Positions 50,503-59,110 are shown, counted from the stretch's first letter. The stretch is DNA of 64,000 bases from Burkholderia sp. 9120 (GCF_000745015.1 NZ_JQNA01000001.1:1116001-1180000), one strand, 5' to 3'. Notes: a model not told the origin generated them from the sequence alone. Numbers and translations are program-made.

Positions 50503-51216
50503 ATGACGCTCAAGCTCGCCGACGAACAGAACCATTTCCCCGGCTTGAGCCGGATCGGCTCGCTGCTTGCCGATCCCGGCCGCGCCGCGATGCTGTGGGC
50601 ACTGATGGACGGCAGCGCCCGCCCCGCCGGCGAACTGACGATCATCGCCGGGCTCTCGCCGTCGGCGGCGAGCGCGCATCTCGCCCGCCTGACCGACGGC
50701 GGGCTGCTCGCGCTCGAGGTGCGCGGCCGGCATCGCTACTTCCGGATCGCGTCGCCGGATATCGCCGCCTCTATCGAAGCGCTCGCCAACGTCGCGCAAA
50801 TTAGCGCGCCGCAGCGGTCCGTGCCGCGTCCGGTGCGCACCGTGCCGCTCGACATGCGCTACGCCCGCACCTGCTACGACCATATGGCGGGCGGGCTTTC
50901 CGTGCGCGTGCTGGAGCGGCTGGTCCAGCGCGGGCTGCTGACGCTGGACGGCACCTCGCTGGAAGCGACCGAAGACGGCGCCAGCCGCTTCGCCGAATGG
51001 GGCATCGACCTGTCGGCGCAGAAAAGCCGTCGGCGCCGCTTTGCCTGCACCTGCCCCGACTGGAGCGAACGGCGGCCGCATCTGGGCGGCGCGCTCGGCG
51101 CCGCGTTGCTCGACTCGTGGTCCGCGCACGGTTGGGTCGAGCGGACCGAGCGGCCGCGTATCCTGCGTATCACGCCGGCGGGTCAGCAACATTTCGATGC
51201 GTTTCTGGCGGCCTGA
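50503..51216 (+). CDS. ArsR-family winged-helix regulator
   Basis: 237 residues with a wHTH at about residues 10-75 (PGRAAMLWALMDGSARPAGELTIIAGLSPSAASAHLARLTDGGLLAL). The second half contains CYDHMAGGLSVRVLERLVQRGLL and a Cys/Asp-containing FACTCPDWSERRPHL segment. AAGGAG is eight bases upstream of the ATG. The longer C-terminal domain suggests a non-metal ArsR type; the targets are unknown. Confidence 0.87.
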   Translation: MTLKLADEQNHFPGLSRIGSLLADPGRAAMLWALMDGSARPAGELTIIAGLSPSAASAHLARLTDGGLLALEVRGRHRYFRIASPDIAASIEALANVAQISAPQRSVPRPVRTVPLDMRYARTCYDHMAGGLSVRVLERLVQRGLLTLDGTSLEATEDGASRFAEWGIDLSAQKSRRRRFACTCPDWSERRPHLGGALGAALLDSWSAHGWVERTERPRILRITPAGQQHFDAFLAA

Positions 51217-51420
51217 ACGATGGCGGCGCCGGCCACCCGCGGCGCTGCTAAGCATCTGAAACGATTACAAAAATTCTCCAATCTGCTTACGAAATGCCTT
51301 ATCGAGACCTTTTGTTACACGCCGGTGAGGTGGCCTTACAAAAGTGGGGTCTTGAAACATACGCGGCAGGTAAAGTGAACTCCGGATGAAGCAAAATGCC
51401 GCGTCCGCCGGAGATAAATC

Positions 51421-53904
51421 ATGAGAACACTCACCAAAGATCAACACTCAAACCGCCGCATTACGGGCTACACCCTTATCGCGGCCGCCGCGTTCCTGTT
51501 CGCCGCCCAAGCCGGCATCGCGCAGGAAGTGCAGCCCGCTCCCCAGGTCGCCTCGACGCAGAACACCGATCCGCCGGGACGCGTTGCGCGTCTGAACTAC
51601 ATGGCCGGCACGGTAACCACCGAACCGGCCGGCGCGACCGACTGGTCGTACGCGCAGGTCAACCGCCCGCTCACCACCGGCGATCAGCTCTGGAACGATC
51701 AGAATTCGCGCTCGGAGCTGCACATCGGCTCGACCGCGGTGCGCCTCGATCAGTCCACCAGCCTCGACATCCTGAATCTCGACGACAACAGCGCGCAGCT
51801 CAAAGTCGCGCAAGGCACCTTGTCGACGCGGGTGCGCGAACTGGCGCCGGGGTCATCGTATGAAATCGACACGCCGAATCTTGCGCTTGGGCTGAACGGC
51901 CCCGGCGACTATCGCGTCGACGTCGCGCCGGACGGCAGCAGCACCAGCGTGACCGTGCGCAGCGGCAGCGCGACCGTGTACGGCGACAGCGGGCAGGTGC
52001 AAATCTCGCCGGGCCAGCAGGTCCGCTTCGGCGGCACCAACCTGCAACAGGTCGCCGACAACGGCGTGCCGGGCCTCGACGGCTTCGACCAATGGGCCGC
52101 CGCGCGCGATGCCGCCGAAGACCGCTCGGTGTCGGCGCGCTACGTGTCGCGCGACGTGCCCGGTTACGAAGACCTCGACGCCAACGGCACATGGCGCAGC
52201 AGCCCGCAATACGGCGAGGTGTGGGTGCCGCGCGCCACGCCGGTCGGCTGGGCGCCGTATCACGAAGGCCATTGGGTCTGGCAGGCGCCGTGGGGCTGGA
52301 CGTGGGTCGACGACGCACCGTGGGGCTTCGCGCCCTACCACTACGGCCGCTGGGCCCAGGTCGACGACGCGTGGGCGTGGGTGCCGGGTCCGATCGTGGT
52401 CAGCGCGCCGCCGGTCTACGCGCCGGCGCTGGTCGCCTTCGTGGGCGGCGGCGGTGGCGGCGGCATCAACTGGGGCGTGAGTCTGGCGATCGGCGGCGCG
52501 GTGGCAGCGGGCGTCGCGTGGTTCCCGCTCGGCCCCGGCGAGCCGTGGCATCCGCAGTGGGGTGGCGGTCACGATCACTGGAGCCCGGGTTACTACAACC
52601 GCGTCAACCAGACGACGATCGTCAACAACTACAACCACAACGTGACGAATGTGAATGTGACCAACATTCACAACACGTACATCAACTATCGCGCGCCGGG
52701 TGCTGTTACCGCAGTGCCGGCGACGGCCTTCGTGCACGGTCAGCCGGTCGCGCGCTTCGCGCAGAAGGTCGATCCGCGGCAATGGCGCAACGCGCAGATC
52801 AACCCGGGCGGTGTGGGTATCGCGCCGGTCAAGGAAAGCTTCGGGCCGGGTCTGCGCAACGCGAATTACCGGCCGCCGGCGGGTGTCGCGGCGCGTCCGG
52901 TGGTGGCCACGCGCAGTGCGGCCATGCCGGCCGCCTATCACGACACCCTCGCTCAGCGTTTCGCGCAAAGCGGTGGACGGGTGCCGGGCGCGGGTCAGCC
53001 GATCGTGCGGACTTCGGTGCCGGCGCATATGGCGGGCGGTCCGGGCGCGTTGCCGGTGCAGAACGTGCGGGTCGTGCAGTCGCATATGCCGGGACGCACG
53101 CCGGGGGCGGCGCCGGGCGCGCCTGGTGCGCCGGGTGGGATGCAGCAGGCAGGACAGCGTCCGGGTGCCATGCCCGGCGCGGCGCCCGGCCAGCCGCAAC
53201 GTGGCGAACAGGCGCAGGCTCGTCCGGGCACGCCGCAGCCGATGGCCAACGAACGCCAGCAGCCCGGCGAAGCGGGACATCCGGTGAATGGCGTGCCGCG
53301 TCCGCCGCAAGCGAACGGCGGCAACCCGCAGGCCAACGCGCAGCAGCACGGCATGCCGCAGCAAGCTGGTCAGCAGCCGGGCGCGAACGAGCGCCACGAG
53401 CCGGCATGGACGCAGCCGCATACGCCGATGGCCCAGCAGGCGCAACAGCATGGCGGCCCGCAGGAACCGGCGCGGCAGGCGGAAGCTCGTCCGCAGCAGC
53501 CGCAGCAGGCTGAGCGTCAGCCGGAAGCGCCGCGTGACGTGCAACATGAAGCGCAACGGCCGCAAGAGGCCCATCCGCAACCGATGCCGCAGGCGCAACA
53601 ACAGCCGCGTGAAGAATCTCATCCGCAGCCGGCGCAGCAGGCGCAGCAGCCGCGTCAGGAGGCACGTCCGGAACAGATGCAGCAGCCTCGCCCGGAGCCG
53701 CGTCCTCAGCAGGTTCAGCAGCCCCGTCAGGAACCGCGTCCGCAACAGGTGCAACAGCCTCGTCCGGAGCCGCGTCCGCAACCGGCACAGCAGCCGCACC
53801 CGGAACCGCATCCGCAGCAGGCGCAGCGTCCCGAGCCGCATCCGCAGCAACACGAGGAGCAACACTCAGCCGGCGGCAACCACGACGAGCATCACAAGAG
53901 CTAA
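51421..53904 (+). CDS. FecR/DUF6600 exported protein with Pro/Gln-rich repeat tail
   Basis: 827 residues. A signal peptide ends near GIAQEV (residue 37). Residues about 60-205 resemble a FecR-type domain (AGTVTTEPAG, TGDQLWNDQNSRSELHIGSTAVRLDQSTSL). Residues about 240-345 form a Trp/Tyr/Pro-rich DUF6600 block (GWAPYHEGHWVWQAPWG). A Gly-rich hydrophobic patch and an N-rich segment follow, and from about 560 to the end it is P/Q/R/A low complexity with a four-fold 12-residue repeat. No enzymatic site is seen; a cell-envelope structural role is inference. A terminator follows. Confidence 0.8.
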   Translation: MRTLTKDQHSNRRITGYTLIAAAAFLFAAQAGIAQEVQPAPQVASTQNTDPPGRVARLNYMAGTVTTEPAGATDWSYAQVNRPLTTGDQLWNDQNSRSELHIGSTAVRLDQSTSLDILNLDDNSAQLKVAQGTLSTRVRELAPGSSYEIDTPNLALGLNGPGDYRVDVAPDGSSTSVTVRSGSATVYGDSGQVQISPGQQVRFGGTNLQQVADNGVPGLDGFDQWAAARDAAEDRSVSARYVSRDVPGYEDLDANGTWRSSPQYGEVWVPRATPVGWAPYHEGHWVWQAPWGWTWVDDAPWGFAPYHYGRWAQVDDAWAWVPGPIVVSAPPVYAPALVAFVGGGGGGGINWGVSLAIGGAVAAGVAWFPLGPGEPWHPQWGGGHDHWSPGYYNRVNQTTIVNNYNHNVTNVNVTNIHNTYINYRAPGAVTAVPATAFVHGQPVARFAQKVDPRQWRNAQINPGGVGIAPVKESFGPGLRNANYRPPAGVAARPVVATRSAAMPAAYHDTLAQRFAQSGGRVPGAGQPIVRTSVPAHMAGGPGALPVQNVRVVQSHMPGRTPGAAPGAPGAPGGMQQAGQRPGAMPGAAPGQPQRGEQAQARPGTPQPMANERQQPGEAGHPVNGVPRPPQANGGNPQANAQQHGMPQQAGQQPGANERHEPAWTQPHTPMAQQAQQHGGPQEPARQAEARPQQPQQAERQPEAPRDVQHEAQRPQEAHPQPMPQAQQQPREESHPQPAQQAQQPRQEARPEQMQQPRPEPRPQQVQQPRQEPRPQQVQQPRPEPRPQPAQQPHPEPHPQQAQRPEPHPQQHEEQHSAGGNHDEHHKS
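53665..53808 (+). repeat. Four tandem 36-bp repeats (12-residue QQPRPEPRPQxV unit)
   Basis: The four units begin at 53665, 53701, 53737 and 53773 and encode RPEQMQQPRPEP, RPQQVQQPRQEP, RPQQVQQPRPEP and RPQPAQQPHPEP. Third-position differences between units show the array is not brand new. Copy number could vary among strains. Confidence 0.9.
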
Positions 53905-54015
53905 GCGCTGCGGAACGCGGGTCAGTGAGACGTATCTGACTCGCAATAAAGCAACCTACGACTCACGTTGCACGCGTTCCCACGGAACGTTAGTGAAGCG
54001 GGCTTGATCCGCAGA

Positions 54016-54048
54016 ATCCCGCCATCTTCGCGATGGCGGGATTTTTTT
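54016..54048 (+). terminator. Terminator of the FecR/DUF6600 gene
   Basis: An 11-bp stem ATCCCGCCATC (54016-54026) with GATGGCGGGAT (54032-54042), loop TTCGC, then seven T. It lies between the 51421-53904 gene and the convergent fic gene. Confidence 0.92.
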
Positions 54049-54107
54049 AAACCAGGCGGATTGCCGGGCACATAGACGCTGCCGCTCCCAGACTAAACGG
54101 CTCGAAC

Positions 54108-55724
54108 TCACAGTCCAGTGGCGCCCGGTGGTGCAGTCCACTCGCCCGACTCCGGACGTTGGGTAATACGCTCCAGCGGCTGTGCCGCCTGAGACGCCAC
54201 AAGTCCGCCAATCAGGTCGGCAAAAGGGACGATATTTCCGTAAGTGCTCGCCTGCTCAAGCGCGGCCAGATAAAGTCTGCGCGACTGGACCGTCACGATC
54301 GTCCACGGATACCCGCCGGTCGTCAGCATGCAGTTCATCAGGAATCGGCTAAGCCGGCCGTTTCCGTCCATGTACGGATGGATAAAAACAAAAATGAAAT
54401 GACCCAGCACCGCGCGCACGCCCGGATGTTCTTCGGCGACCAGCAGATCGAATAACGCAGGCATGCAGTCCCTCACGGCTTCAGGTCCGAGCGGCACATG
54501 CAACGCATTCCGAATGAATACCTGGCTGCTGCGGTATCCGGCAAGATCGGCCGGCTTGAGAATGCCGGCAGCAACACTGGGCGAAAACAGCGTCACATAC
54601 CATTGGAAGAAATCACGCCTCAGCGCCTCGGCCGGGTTGTCGGAAGCGGTCACGACCTGTCGGATCAGATCGCGAATACGTTTGTGAGTGTCCGCATAGC
54701 CTTTGGCTGCCATGGCTTCCTGAGTCTCTTTGTCCTCCGGATGGGTCAGCGGACTCCAGTTGCCGTTACGCACTTTCTCGATGAGCAAGGCATTCACCCG
54801 ATACCCCTCGATGGACAGCGAGTGATACGCATCCGCCACGTAACGTGCGGAAATATCGTCGATCAAAGCGTCCACGTCGCGAGGAGCTTGCTGGGGTATG
54901 TCGGCAAAGCGGTCAACTACCGCGTTTCGCATGGCAGCCCACATTGCCTGTATGCGTTGCACGTACGGCGACTCGTTGCGCCGCCCCGAGATCGCCACCA
55001 AAGACTGCTCGAACGGATTGCTCTCGCTGACGACGTAGTCCGCCGCCTTCAAGGTGGCGACGAGTTGACTGGCATCGTCGTCACGCCCTACCGCTCTCAG
55101 CGCGCCCGCCATCCGTCCGCCAATCACACTATGGCCGCCGGCAAGCAGCGCGGAAATAAGGTCCGTCAGATCGACCTGACGCATTGCAATCTGCGCAGCA
55201 AGCGGCTGCTTTTCGAAGAACGACGCGCCCACCCGAACCAGTGCCTCTGATACAGGAATCAGAAGAAGGCCGCTTGCGCTCGGTATCCGGCGCGCCGTCG
55301 ACGCTCGACGCTTCACCTGATAAAGAAAAACCGAGCAGCCGTGGGGAAGCTGCAAAAGCTGATTGTTCGCGTTCGCCGCATGAATCACGATCTGCGTGCC
55401 GATGCTGGTATAGCCGCTATGCCGAAGCAATGAAAACTCTGGATTGACCTCCCATTCGCTGCCGAAGCGGGCATTCGCATAGGCTGACACGAACGCCTCC
55501 ATGCTCGCGTACCAGAGGGTCGAGTCACCCGCGTCATCGGCGGGATTGTTGGCCATATACCATCCCGGGATGACGGCTTTCAGGAAATTGGCCCGCACCA
55601 GCCTTTCCCGATGGACACGGGTTAGCTCGGGCAGTGCACTGGCCTGAAAAACGCTCACGCCGCGGTCCTGGATCTGCTTCAACACCGACAGCGAGGCTGC
55701 GAGTTTTTCGTTGGTGGTCGGCAT
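54108..55724 (-). CDS. Fic-domain AMPylator with N-terminal AbiEi-like winged helix
   Basis: 538 residues. The Fic active-site loop is HPYMDGNGRLSR (His449), a good match to HPFx[D/E]GNGRxxR. The upstream inhibitory motif S-x-x-x-E-G is present as SLSIEG (Ser302, Glu306), so this is a class II autoinhibited Fic enzyme. The first ~110 residues (LKQIQDRGVSVFQASALPELTRVHRERLVRANFLKAVIPGWY-type) match the winged-helix start of AbiEi-family antitoxin/regulator proteins. The fusion suggests DNA-binding self-control. No separate antitoxin gene lies beside it. The gene is preceded by iterons. Target proteins are unknown. Confidence 0.87.
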   Translation of the reverse strand: MPTTNEKLAASLSVLKQIQDRGVSVFQASALPELTRVHRERLVRANFLKAVIPGWYMANNPADDAGDSTLWYASMEAFVSAYANARFGSEWEVNPEFSLLRHSGYTSIGTQIVIHAANANNQLLQLPHGCSVFLYQVKRRASTARRIPSASGLLLIPVSEALVRVGASFFEKQPLAAQIAMRQVDLTDLISALLAGGHSVIGGRMAGALRAVGRDDDASQLVATLKAADYVVSESNPFEQSLVAISGRRNESPYVQRIQAMWAAMRNAVVDRFADIPQQAPRDVDALIDDISARYVADAYHSLSIEGYRVNALLIEKVRNGNWSPLTHPEDKETQEAMAAKGYADTHKRIRDLIRQVVTASDNPAEALRRDFFQWYVTLFSPSVAAGILKPADLAGYRSSQVFIRNALHVPLGPEAVRDCMPALFDLLVAEEHPGVRAVLGHFIFVFIHPYMDGNGRLSRFLMNCMLTTGGYPWTIVTVQSRRLYLAALEQASTYGNIVPFADLIGGLVASQAAQPLERITQRPESGEWTAPPGATGL

Positions 55725-55751
55725 GGTTTCAGATCGTGTGATTTAGCATCG

Positions 55752-55847
55752 CAATAATTTGATGCTTTACTATAACAATAGTCTGATGCTTTATCAAAGC
55801 AATAGTTTGACGTCATTCGATCGCAATAATGCGATGCTGTATCGCAG
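55752..55847. repeat. Four 24-bp iterons in the fic promoter
   Basis: Direct repeats begin at 55752, 55776, 55800 and 55824 at exact 24-bp spacing. On the plus strand each starts CAATA and has the common pattern CAATA-N-T-N2-GA-N-G. The first two share CAATA-N-T-N-TGATGCTTTA. A fifth, more decayed unit (GATTTA core) may precede at about 55728. They end 28 bp from the fic start codon. Confidence 0.85.
55769..55797 (-). promoter_or_regulatory. Promoter of fic, inside the iterons
   Basis: Minus strand: TTGATA (at 55797-55792), 17 bases, TATAGT (55774-55769). Both boxes differ by one base from sigma-70 consensus. The -35 box lies in the second iteron and the -10 box in the first, so any iteron-binding protein would occlude RNA polymerase. 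Confidence 0.75.
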
Positions 55848-55907
55848 CCACATAGGGCGCTTCGCTCCGCGAACGCCGATGTCTTCGCTGGCGTGTCCGC
55901 CAAAAGC

Positions 55908-55941
55908 AAATCCCCCGAGACCGAAGGTCGTCGGGGGATTT
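55908..55941 (-). terminator. Hairpin downstream of thyA
   Basis: An 11-bp perfect stem AAATCCCCCGA (55908-55918) with TCGGGGGATTT (55931-55941), with GACC/GGTC pairing continued inside the loop. On the minus strand it is followed by a T-rich GATTTGCTTTT. It would terminate thyA 88 bp after its stop. Confidence 0.7.
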
Positions 55942-56028
55942 AGGAAACGTCGGTGGCAGCTCTCCGCCAGGCGGAAAAGGGCCGATTCACCTCCTGGTTC
56001 GCTTCGCCACTCTGGTGGCCGCCCTCGC

Positions 56029-57000
56029 TCAGACCGCCATCGGCGCGGTCAACGGCTCGTGATGCCGGTAACCCACCAGCGAAAAGTCCGACGGCTCGAT
56101 CTTCTCCAGCCACTCCGGTTCATACACGCCGGTCTTCGCGTAGTCCGGCACCCGGTCCGAAATCGCGAACGCCGGGCTCTCATACGGCTCACGCGTCAAC
56201 TGCTGCTGCAACATATCGAGCTGGTTCTCGTAGATGTGCGCGTCGCCGATAAAGTACGTGAACCAGCGCGGCGTATAGCCCGTCAAGCGGCCCACCAGAT
56301 GCAGCAACGCCGCGCCTTCGGTCAGATTGAACGGCGTGCCGAGCCCAACGTCGTTACTGCGAATGTACAGACACAGCGAAATTTCGCGCCGCGCGACGTT
56401 CGGCAGGAACTGATACAGCAGATGGCAAGCCGGCAACGCAATCTGATCCAGCACAGCGGGGTTCCATGCATGAAACAGAATTCGCCGGTCGGCGGGATTC
56501 TGCATGATCGTGTCCAGACATTGCCGCAACTGGTCGATCGCCTTGTAGAGCAGCACTTTGGGGCTGCCGTTCTCGTCGAATTCGGTCACCACCTGGAAGC
56601 CACGCGACTGCGCGTCGGCCAACTGCGCGCTCGCGCCCGCGTCGAGCACCTTGTAGGCCGGCCACTGGCGCCACTGCACGCCGTACACGTCGCCGAGATC
56701 GTCCGGCCCTTCGCGATACGGATTGGCCAGCCACTGCGGATTCTGGTTCGCGTTCGCGTCCCATACCTTGCAGCCGAGGTCGCGAAAATCCGCGGCGCTA
56801 CGCGACGCGCGCAAAAATCCAACCAGTTCGCCGACCGCCGACTTGAACGCCAGCTTTTTCGTGGTGACAGCGGGAAAACCTTGCTGGAGGTCGAAGCGCA
56901 ACATCGCGCCCGGCATGCTGATGGTGCGGATGCCGGTACGGTTCTCCTGCCATGTGCCGGTGTCGAGAATCGTGCGGACGAGGTCCAGATACTGTTTCAT
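56029..57000 (-). CDS. thyA: Thymidylate synthase
   Basis: 323 residues from the ATG at 57000 ([15 protein letters not shown]). Makes dTMP from dUMP with methylene-THF. The nucleophile is in [40 protein letters not shown] and [13 protein letters not shown] are intact, as is the C-terminal ...TAPMAV in place of the usual APVAV. Slightly longer than the E. coli protein, with an extra region between about 85 and 150, normal in Burkholderia. A 26-residue upstream extension is rejected. Confidence 0.96.
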   Translation of the reverse strand: MKQYLDLVRTILDTGTWQENRTGIRTISMPGAMLRFDLQQGFPAVTTKKLAFKSAVGELVGFLRASRSAADFRDLGCKVWDANANQNPQWLANPYREGPDDLGDVYGVQWRQWPAYKVLDAGASAQLADAQSRGFQVVTEFDENGSPKVLLYKAIDQLRQCLDTIMQNPADRRILFHAWNPAVLDQIALPACHLLYQFLPNVARREISLCLYIRSNDVGLGTPFNLTEGAALLHLVGRLTGYTPRWFTYFIGDAHIYENQLDMLQQQLTREPYESPAFAISDRVPDYAKTGVYEPEWLEKIEPSDFSLVGYRHHEPLTAPMAV

Positions 57001-57180
57001 GCGGGTTCCTTCGACGACGCGCGCGGCGCAACAGCGAGACGCGCCACGGAAATTGAGCGGAAAACCCGATTTTAACAAGCGCGGCCGAACGACGCCGGAG
57101 CGCGGTATGAAGCGGAGAAAATAGTGATACCCGCCTTCCGCCCGGCCCGCGACACTCGCGAGGTCGGTCGAAAGCCGAGC

Positions 57181-58573
57181 CTAGAGATGCGGCACCGACG
57201 CCGGCAATTCGCCGTGCGGCGCGGCGAGCGGCTCGCCTTCCATATGCCGCATGCCATGCGAGCACAACAGGCGGTACAACGTGACGCGCGAAATACCGAG
57301 TTCCTGGGCGGCGTCGCCGAGACGGCCGCGATGGCGCAGCAACGCCAGTTCGATGGCCTGACGCTCGGCCGCCTCGCGTGCCTGCGCGAGCGACACGGGC
57401 ACGATCTCGACATACTCGGCCAGTTCCAGATCGCGCGCCGTGATCGCGCGCCCTTCCGACATCACGATCGCGCGCCGCACCCGGTTGATCAGTTCGCGCA
57501 CATTGCCCGGCCAGCCATAGTTATGCAGCGCCGCGATCGCATCCGGCGCAAAGCCGCGCAGACGGCGGCTCGCATCTTTCTTGAAACGTTCCAGCATGTG
57601 CCGCGCAAGCAGTTCGATATCCTTACCGCGCGCGCAGCGGTGGCTCGTCGATCTGCAGCACGCACAGACGGTGATACAGATCGGAGCGAAAGCGCCCTTC
57701 GATCATCGCGGCGGTCATATCCACGTGCGTGGCCGAGATGATGCGCACGTCGACGTCGATCGCACCATGGCCGCCGAGCCGCTCGACCTTGCGTTCCTGC
57801 AGAAAGCGCAGCAGGCTCGCCTGGCTTTCGAGCGGCAGATCGCCGATTTCATCGAGAAACAAGGTGCCGCCATTGGCGGCTTCCACGCGGCCGATCTTGC
57901 GCTGATTCGCGCCCGTGAACGCGCCGCGCTCATAACCAAATAGTTCGGATTGCAACAGATGCGGGGGAATCGCACCGCAGTTGATCGGCACGAACGGCGC
58001 GTTGCGCCGTGCCGAGCGTTCGTGAATCGCGACCGCCGTCAATTCCTTGCCGGTGCCCGATTCACCGGAGATGAACACCGGCGCGTCGGTCATGGCCACT
58101 TTGCGGATGGAGCGGAACAGCGCGAGCATGGCGTCGCACGAGCCGACCATTTCGCCTTCGGCGCCTTGCGATGCATCGTTCGAAGCGGGTTCGCCCAGCG
58201 AGATCATGCCGTACGCGTGACCGACCGAATCGACGATGCGGTCGCCCGAATACGGCACCGTCACATAGTCGAAACAGTAGTCGCGCACGAGCCGGCGCAA
58301 AGCGGCGTCCTGTAACTGGCCGGGCAACGTGGCCGCGACCCAGCCGACGTTCGGCATGGTCAGGCAGGATTCGAAGGCGGCAATTTCATGCGGCTGGAAG
58401 TCGCTGCACAGATCGAGCAGGCCGCCCGCCGCCATTCCGGCGCGAACCGCCCGGCGCACGTCGCGCGCCGATCCCACCACTTCGACATGCCAGCCACGCT
58501 GATGAAAGCGTGTGTTCAGCTCCGCGCTCGGGTCGCGTGAAACATAAATCAGTTGCCGCGTTGCGGGTTCCAT
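57181..58573 (-). pseudogene. VpsR-like sigma-54 activator, frameshifted
   Basis: One gene split into two frames by two missing bases. The first part (58573-57623) has an N-terminal receiver-like domain (residues 1-140), Walker A GESGTGKE (170-177), GAFTGA (217-222), Walker B LFLDE (238-242) and the DLYHRL arginine-finger region, then ends at PPLRAR-stop. The second part (57597-57181) starts inside the AAA+ lid (GWPGNVRELIN) and ends in a Fis-type HTH (LGDAAQELGISRVTLYRLL). Adding CG to the tract at 57627-57635 restores PPLRARGKDIELLARHMLERF-type continuity, giving about 464 residues. It is divergent from the Fap-like operon. Confidence 0.9.
57627..57635. repeat. CG dinucleotide tract at the frameshift
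   Basis: CGCGCGCGC lies inside the coding sequence of the sigma-54 activator, immediately before the premature TAA (57625-57623 on the minus strand). One more CG unit restores the AAA+ domain frame. Confidence 0.9.
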
Positions 58574-58738
58574 TATTCAGATCCTCTCGTCAACGAACGT
58601 TAAGGATGACGCACGCACCTGAACCAAGATTCAGACACGCTGACTCGTTCGGGATTCGCGCAATAGCAAAAACCGAACGGCCATTCCATTCCGTGCGGAC
58701 AGCTGATCCCCAAGAAAGCGGCGTGTGTGTTTGAGACG

Positions 58739-58758
58739 GCCCGTTAGCGGGCTTTTTT
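58739..58758 (+). terminator. Intrinsic terminator with no plus-strand gene upstream
   Basis: GCCCG (58739-58743), loop TTAG, CGGGC (58748-58752), then six T. It is oriented with the plus strand, while the only nearby upstream gene is on the minus strand. It may end a small RNA or an antisense transcript (see findings). Confidence 0.6.
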
Positions 58759-58975
58759 AAATCTGAAGCTCTTTTTCGAGAGCTTACTATACGCGCGTCG
58801 CTTGGAAAACAATTATGCGAATTTAATCGCAAATCCCATACCCAGTAAGGTTTAGCGGGCGATCCACCGAGATTAAGCCGACAAATAAAAGACGAGTGGA
58901 AGCGCTTTTCCTAGCGTAGACCCGAAGGTACTTCGTACCGCCGCAATTAACAAATTATAGGTATTTTCTGCCTGC

Positions 58976-58993
58976 CGTTTCAGCGCTGAAACG
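58976..58993. promoter_or_regulatory. 18-bp perfect palindrome, candidate activator site
   Basis: CGTTTCAGCGCTGAAACG is a perfect inverted repeat centred about 84 bp upstream of the -24 element. That is within the normal enhancer distance for sigma-54 activators. Binding by the divergent VpsR-like protein is inference. Confidence 0.6.
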
Positions 58994-59067
58994 TTTTTGT
59001 CCGATTTGTCGAGGCTGACTCCGGGGTATGCGGGTCGCATCCAGATGCACCAATGGATTGCGAGTGA

Positions 59068-59082
59068 TGGCACACGTTTCGC
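59068..59082 (+). promoter_or_regulatory. Sigma-54 (-24/-12) promoter
   Basis: TGGCAC (59068-59073), five bases, then TCGC (59079-59082); the invariant GG and GC are exactly ten bases apart. The consensus is TGGCAC-N5-TTGC, so one base differs. The predicted start at about 59094 leaves a 17-base leader carrying AAGGAG before the ATG at 59111. Confidence 0.75.
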
Positions 59083-59110
59083 TAAATGCTGTGCACCAAG
59101 GAGACACATC

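Larger units (their letters stand above)
58574..59110. promoter_or_regulatory. Divergent control region between activator and Fap-like operon
   Basis: 537 bp that hold, in order: a plus-strand intrinsic terminator (58739-58758), an inverted repeat AAGCTCT/AGAGCTT (58766-58785, loop TTTTCG), GGTACttcGTACC (58927-58939), the perfect palindrome CGTTTCAGCGCTGAAACG (58976-58993) and the -24/-12 promoter. It is A/T-rich between 58780 and 58860. No coding frame is supported. Confidence 0.75.

Noticed and set aside
51853..53865. Minus-strand frame of 670 codons opposite the DUF6600 gene
   Set aside because: Mirror of the P/Q-rich repeat region; Arg/Leu/His low complexity without any domain signs.
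54108..55724. Fic toxin with a separate antitoxin gene beside it
   Set aside because: No small gene overlaps or flanks it; the inhibitory helix and wing are inside the same protein.
55752..55847. CRISPR-like array for the 24-bp repeats
   Set aside because: No spacers between repeats (they are contiguous), units diverge, and the promoter of the adjacent gene lies inside.
57181..57597. Independent small Fis-type regulator gene
   Set aside because: It begins in mid-AAA+ lid (GWPGNVRELIN) and continues the upstream activator once two bases are restored; not a stand-alone protein.
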